A stretch of 38,725 nt of DNA, taken from IMG/VR virus record IMGVR_UViG_3300025082_000023, positions 1-38,725 of that record. The stretch is one strand, 5' to 3'. The stretch is from a virus. A model generated the notes under the pieces. That model saw only the letters and a list, made by a program, of their open reading frames with translations, was not told the origin of the DNA and searched no databases. The translations under genes and the position numbers were made by a program. This document shows positions 36,967 to 38,725 of the stretch, piece after piece. Each line of letters opens with the position of its first letter. The first letter of the stretch is position 1.

Positions 36967-38725
36967 CTACTCCTCTAGTTGCGCCTTCAGAGATTCAACC
37001 TCTTCAGACAGTTGTTGTATTGCTTTTACTAAGGAAGTAACCAGTTGCGCTGGAGCAAACTCTAGTTTTTCTTCCGTACCACCTACCATCTTGGAATCTT
37101 CCATATACTTCATTCCAGATAAAGACCCCTTTACCTCTTGGGCTATAAACCCCATACGCTGTCCTGTGTTTGCAACACCTTCTTCAACATCATGTTTGAT
37201 TTTAGAGCCATCTGGTTCTCCATCTTCATACCATTCACGACGGTCCCAATAATAGGTTATAGGACGTAAACTATTTATAAAATCTAGTCCAGCAACAGAT
37301 GGAAGATTAGATACTTCTGCCTTATCTCGTTCATCAGAAAGAGCAGAGATTGAGGTATCGTTACACCTTAAATTATCAACACTATCATTACCCAATGTAA
37401 ATTCATTACTCTGATAATCAGATGAATTATCCGCATCATATCCTAGACAAGTATTGTTACTTCCGGTTACTGAATTTCCAGCAAGAGAACCAAAAGCAGT
37501 ATTTTGATCCGTAGTTACACAGGACAGCAACGCTTGATAACCAACTGCTGCATTATTTTCACCAGTAGTAACATTAAGAGCAGCCTGATAACCAACTCCT
37601 GTATTATTTGCTCCAGTAGAATAATAAAGCGCTTTTGTACCTAACGCAGTTAAACCAACTCCTGTAAGATTGGTAAACCCGGCTTGGAATCCTATCGCAG
37701 TATTTTCACTGGCGGTTGTTTGAGAGCCAAGCGAACTATCCCCCAAGGCTGTATTATACGCTCCAGTTGTTATTGCATCTGACGAAGTATTACCTACAGC
37801 AGTATTACTAGAGCCAGTAGTATTAGCGGTTAACGCCAAATAACCAACCGCAGTGTTATTAGAGGCTGTAGTATTTGCGCCTAATGAACCCGATCCCAGT
37901 ACCGTATTAGACGCACCTGTTGTATTAGCGTCTAATGCAGCATAACCAACCGCAGTATTATTATTTGCGGTTGTATTAGCACCTAACGCATCCTTACCTA
38001 CAGAAGTATTACTAACTCCTGTTGTATTTCCCCATGAGGCTGATTTACCTATTGCTGTATTATCACTACCAGTAGTATTATCCCTTAACGAATTATAACC
38101 AACTGATGAATTATTTCCGCCAGTTGTATTTGCGGACAAAGAGTTATAACCAATAGCAGTATTGTTATCTCCAGTTGTTATAGCATCTAATGCTGTAGTT
38201 CCAAGAGCAACACTGTAACTCGCAGTATCAGTCGTTCCAGAAGGATCATTACCCAGCCAGATAGAATTGTTTTCTACTAAGGCATCTGTTAGATCATCTA
38301 TACCAGTAGATGGAGTAGCCCATGAAATATCAGTACCATCACTTGTTAGAACTTGCGCAGAACTCCCAACTGCAAGCGCAGCAGGATCACCACTTGAGTC
38401 TCCATAGATTATCCTGCCTCTTGCAAGTCCCGCCATCTTGGCTAGAGATACTGCATTATCAGCAATAGTGGCAGTGCCATCATTGGCAAGGCTTATATCG
38501 CCACTAACGGCTACGTTGTTATAATCTGTGCCATCAGCCACCATGATATGAGTGTCGGTGGCAGCAATGGAGTCATCTATAAAACTTATCTTGGCTCCGG
38601 TAACAGCATCGTCAGCAATAGTGTCTGTTGCTACCTGTTTCCAATCCACACCGTTAGTCGCGCCGGAATCAGCAAGCAAAGCATAATCGTCCGTTCCAAC
38701 AGCAAGTCTGGTTTCAGAATCTACT
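36967..38725 (-). CDS. Tail fibre, C-terminal part, with S74 chaperone
   Basis: This is the 3' part of the fibre gene that starts at 1531 (joined across the circle at 38312/1). About 15 units of 17 residues, such as NNTAVGYLALTANTTGS, form a YadA-head-like beta roll typical of trimeric fibres and adhesins. At about 37,340 the S74 domain begins with ALSDERDKAEVSNLP, followed by FINSLRPITYYWDRREWYED and GFIAQEVK, and ends in a coiled coil (AIQQLSEEVESLKAQLEE). The Ser-Asp pair is the expected self-cleavage site. The fibre should set host binding. Confidence 0.88.
   Translation of the reverse strand, partial: VDSETRLAVGTDDYALLADSGATNGVDWKQVATDTIADDAVTGAKISFIDDSIAATDTHIMVADGTDYNNVAVSGDISLANDGTATIADNAVSLAKMAGLARGRIIYGDSSGDPAALAVGSSAQVLTSDGTDISWATPSTGIDDLTDALVENNSIWLGNDPSGTTDTASYSVALGTTALDAITTGDNNTAIGYNSLSANTTGGNNSSVGYNSLRDNTTGSDNTAIGKSASWGNTTGVSNTSVGKDALGANTTANNNTAVGYAALDANTTGASNTVLGSGSLGANTTASNNTAVGYLALTANTTGSSNTAVGNTSSDAITTGAYNTALGDSSLGSQTTASENTAIGFQAGFTNLTGVGLTALGTKALYYSTGANNTGVGYQAALNVTTGENNAAVGYQALLSCVTTDQNTAFGSLAGNSVTGSNNTCLGYDADNSSDYQSNEFTLGNDSVDNLRCNDTSISALSDERDKAEVSNLPSVAGLDFINSLRPITYYWDRREWYEDGEPDGSKIKHDVEEGVANTGQRMGFIAQEVKGSLSGMKYMEDSKMVGGTEEKLEFAPAQLVTSLVKAIQQLSEEVESLKAQLEE
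37440..38217 (-). repeat. 51-bp tandem repeats in the fibre gene
   Basis: About 15 imperfect units of 51 bp (17 codons) occur in tandem, each with an NTAxGxxxLxANTTG-like core. Copies differ at many bases, so the array is old or diversified rather than freshly amplified. Changes in copy number would lengthen or shorten the fibre. Confidence 0.8.
38313..38725. repeat. Terminal direct repeat, copy 2
   Basis: This matches bases 1-413 with 8 mismatches and lies in the same fibre frame. Joining at this repeat closes the genome into a circle of about 38,312 bases. Confidence 0.9.

Noticed and set aside
37440-38217. CRISPR-like array from regularly spaced repeats
   Set aside because: The 51-bp units are in-frame codons of a fibre beta roll, with no constant repeat and variable spacer structure.

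Overview
The window is an essentially complete genome of a temperate, short-tailed (podovirus-like) bacteriophage, given as a linear cut of a circle. The last 413 bases repeat the first 413 with 8 mismatches, and the tail-fibre gene reads in frame across the joined ends, so the circular length is about 38,312 bases. The attachment site carries the 3' part of a tRNA-Gly(GCC) almost identical to the enterobacterial gene, which suggests a gammaproteobacterial host. No DNA or RNA polymerase gene is visible, so host enzymes are presumably used.

Layout. A control region at about 16.5-17.1 kb holds a small HTH repressor gene flanked by outward promoters that share an operator-like sequence. To the right (+ strand, 17-25 kb) lie early genes: DUF1364, NinB, a PD-(D/E)XK exonuclease, a winged-helix protein, an Enc34-like ssDNA-binding protein, a C5 cytosine methyltransferase with a second gene overprinted in another frame, an inserted second methyltransferase, small unknown genes, and an integrase followed by attP. 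To the left (- strand, 16.5-13.5 kb) lie an initiator with iterons inside its gene, a DnaB-like helicase and small genes. A gene placed like lambda Q follows, then a promoter with an intrinsic terminator right behind it.

The late genes run on the - strand from 13.5 kb down to 1, through the circle junction, and on from 38.3 to about 25.1 kb: endonuclease VII-like nuclease, TerS, TerL, a polyvalent virion protein, portal, scaffold, major capsid protein, head completion and adaptor proteins, fibre, tail proteins, several internal virion proteins, and a lysis and membrane cluster. No recognisable endolysin was found.

The most striking feature is the major capsid gene. It is in three exons separated by two related, endonuclease-free group I introns of 236 and 261 nt. 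Removing them restores a 326-residue SU10/DUF5309-type capsid protein in a single frame, and the first intron shows textbook P1 and P10 pairings. Other unusual features are an 80-nt tRNA/tmRNA-like element with a G3-U70 pair and encoded CCA at the end of the late region, four integrase arm-type repeats around attP with a fifth and sixth copy 12 kb away, and several terminators that touch the next start codon.
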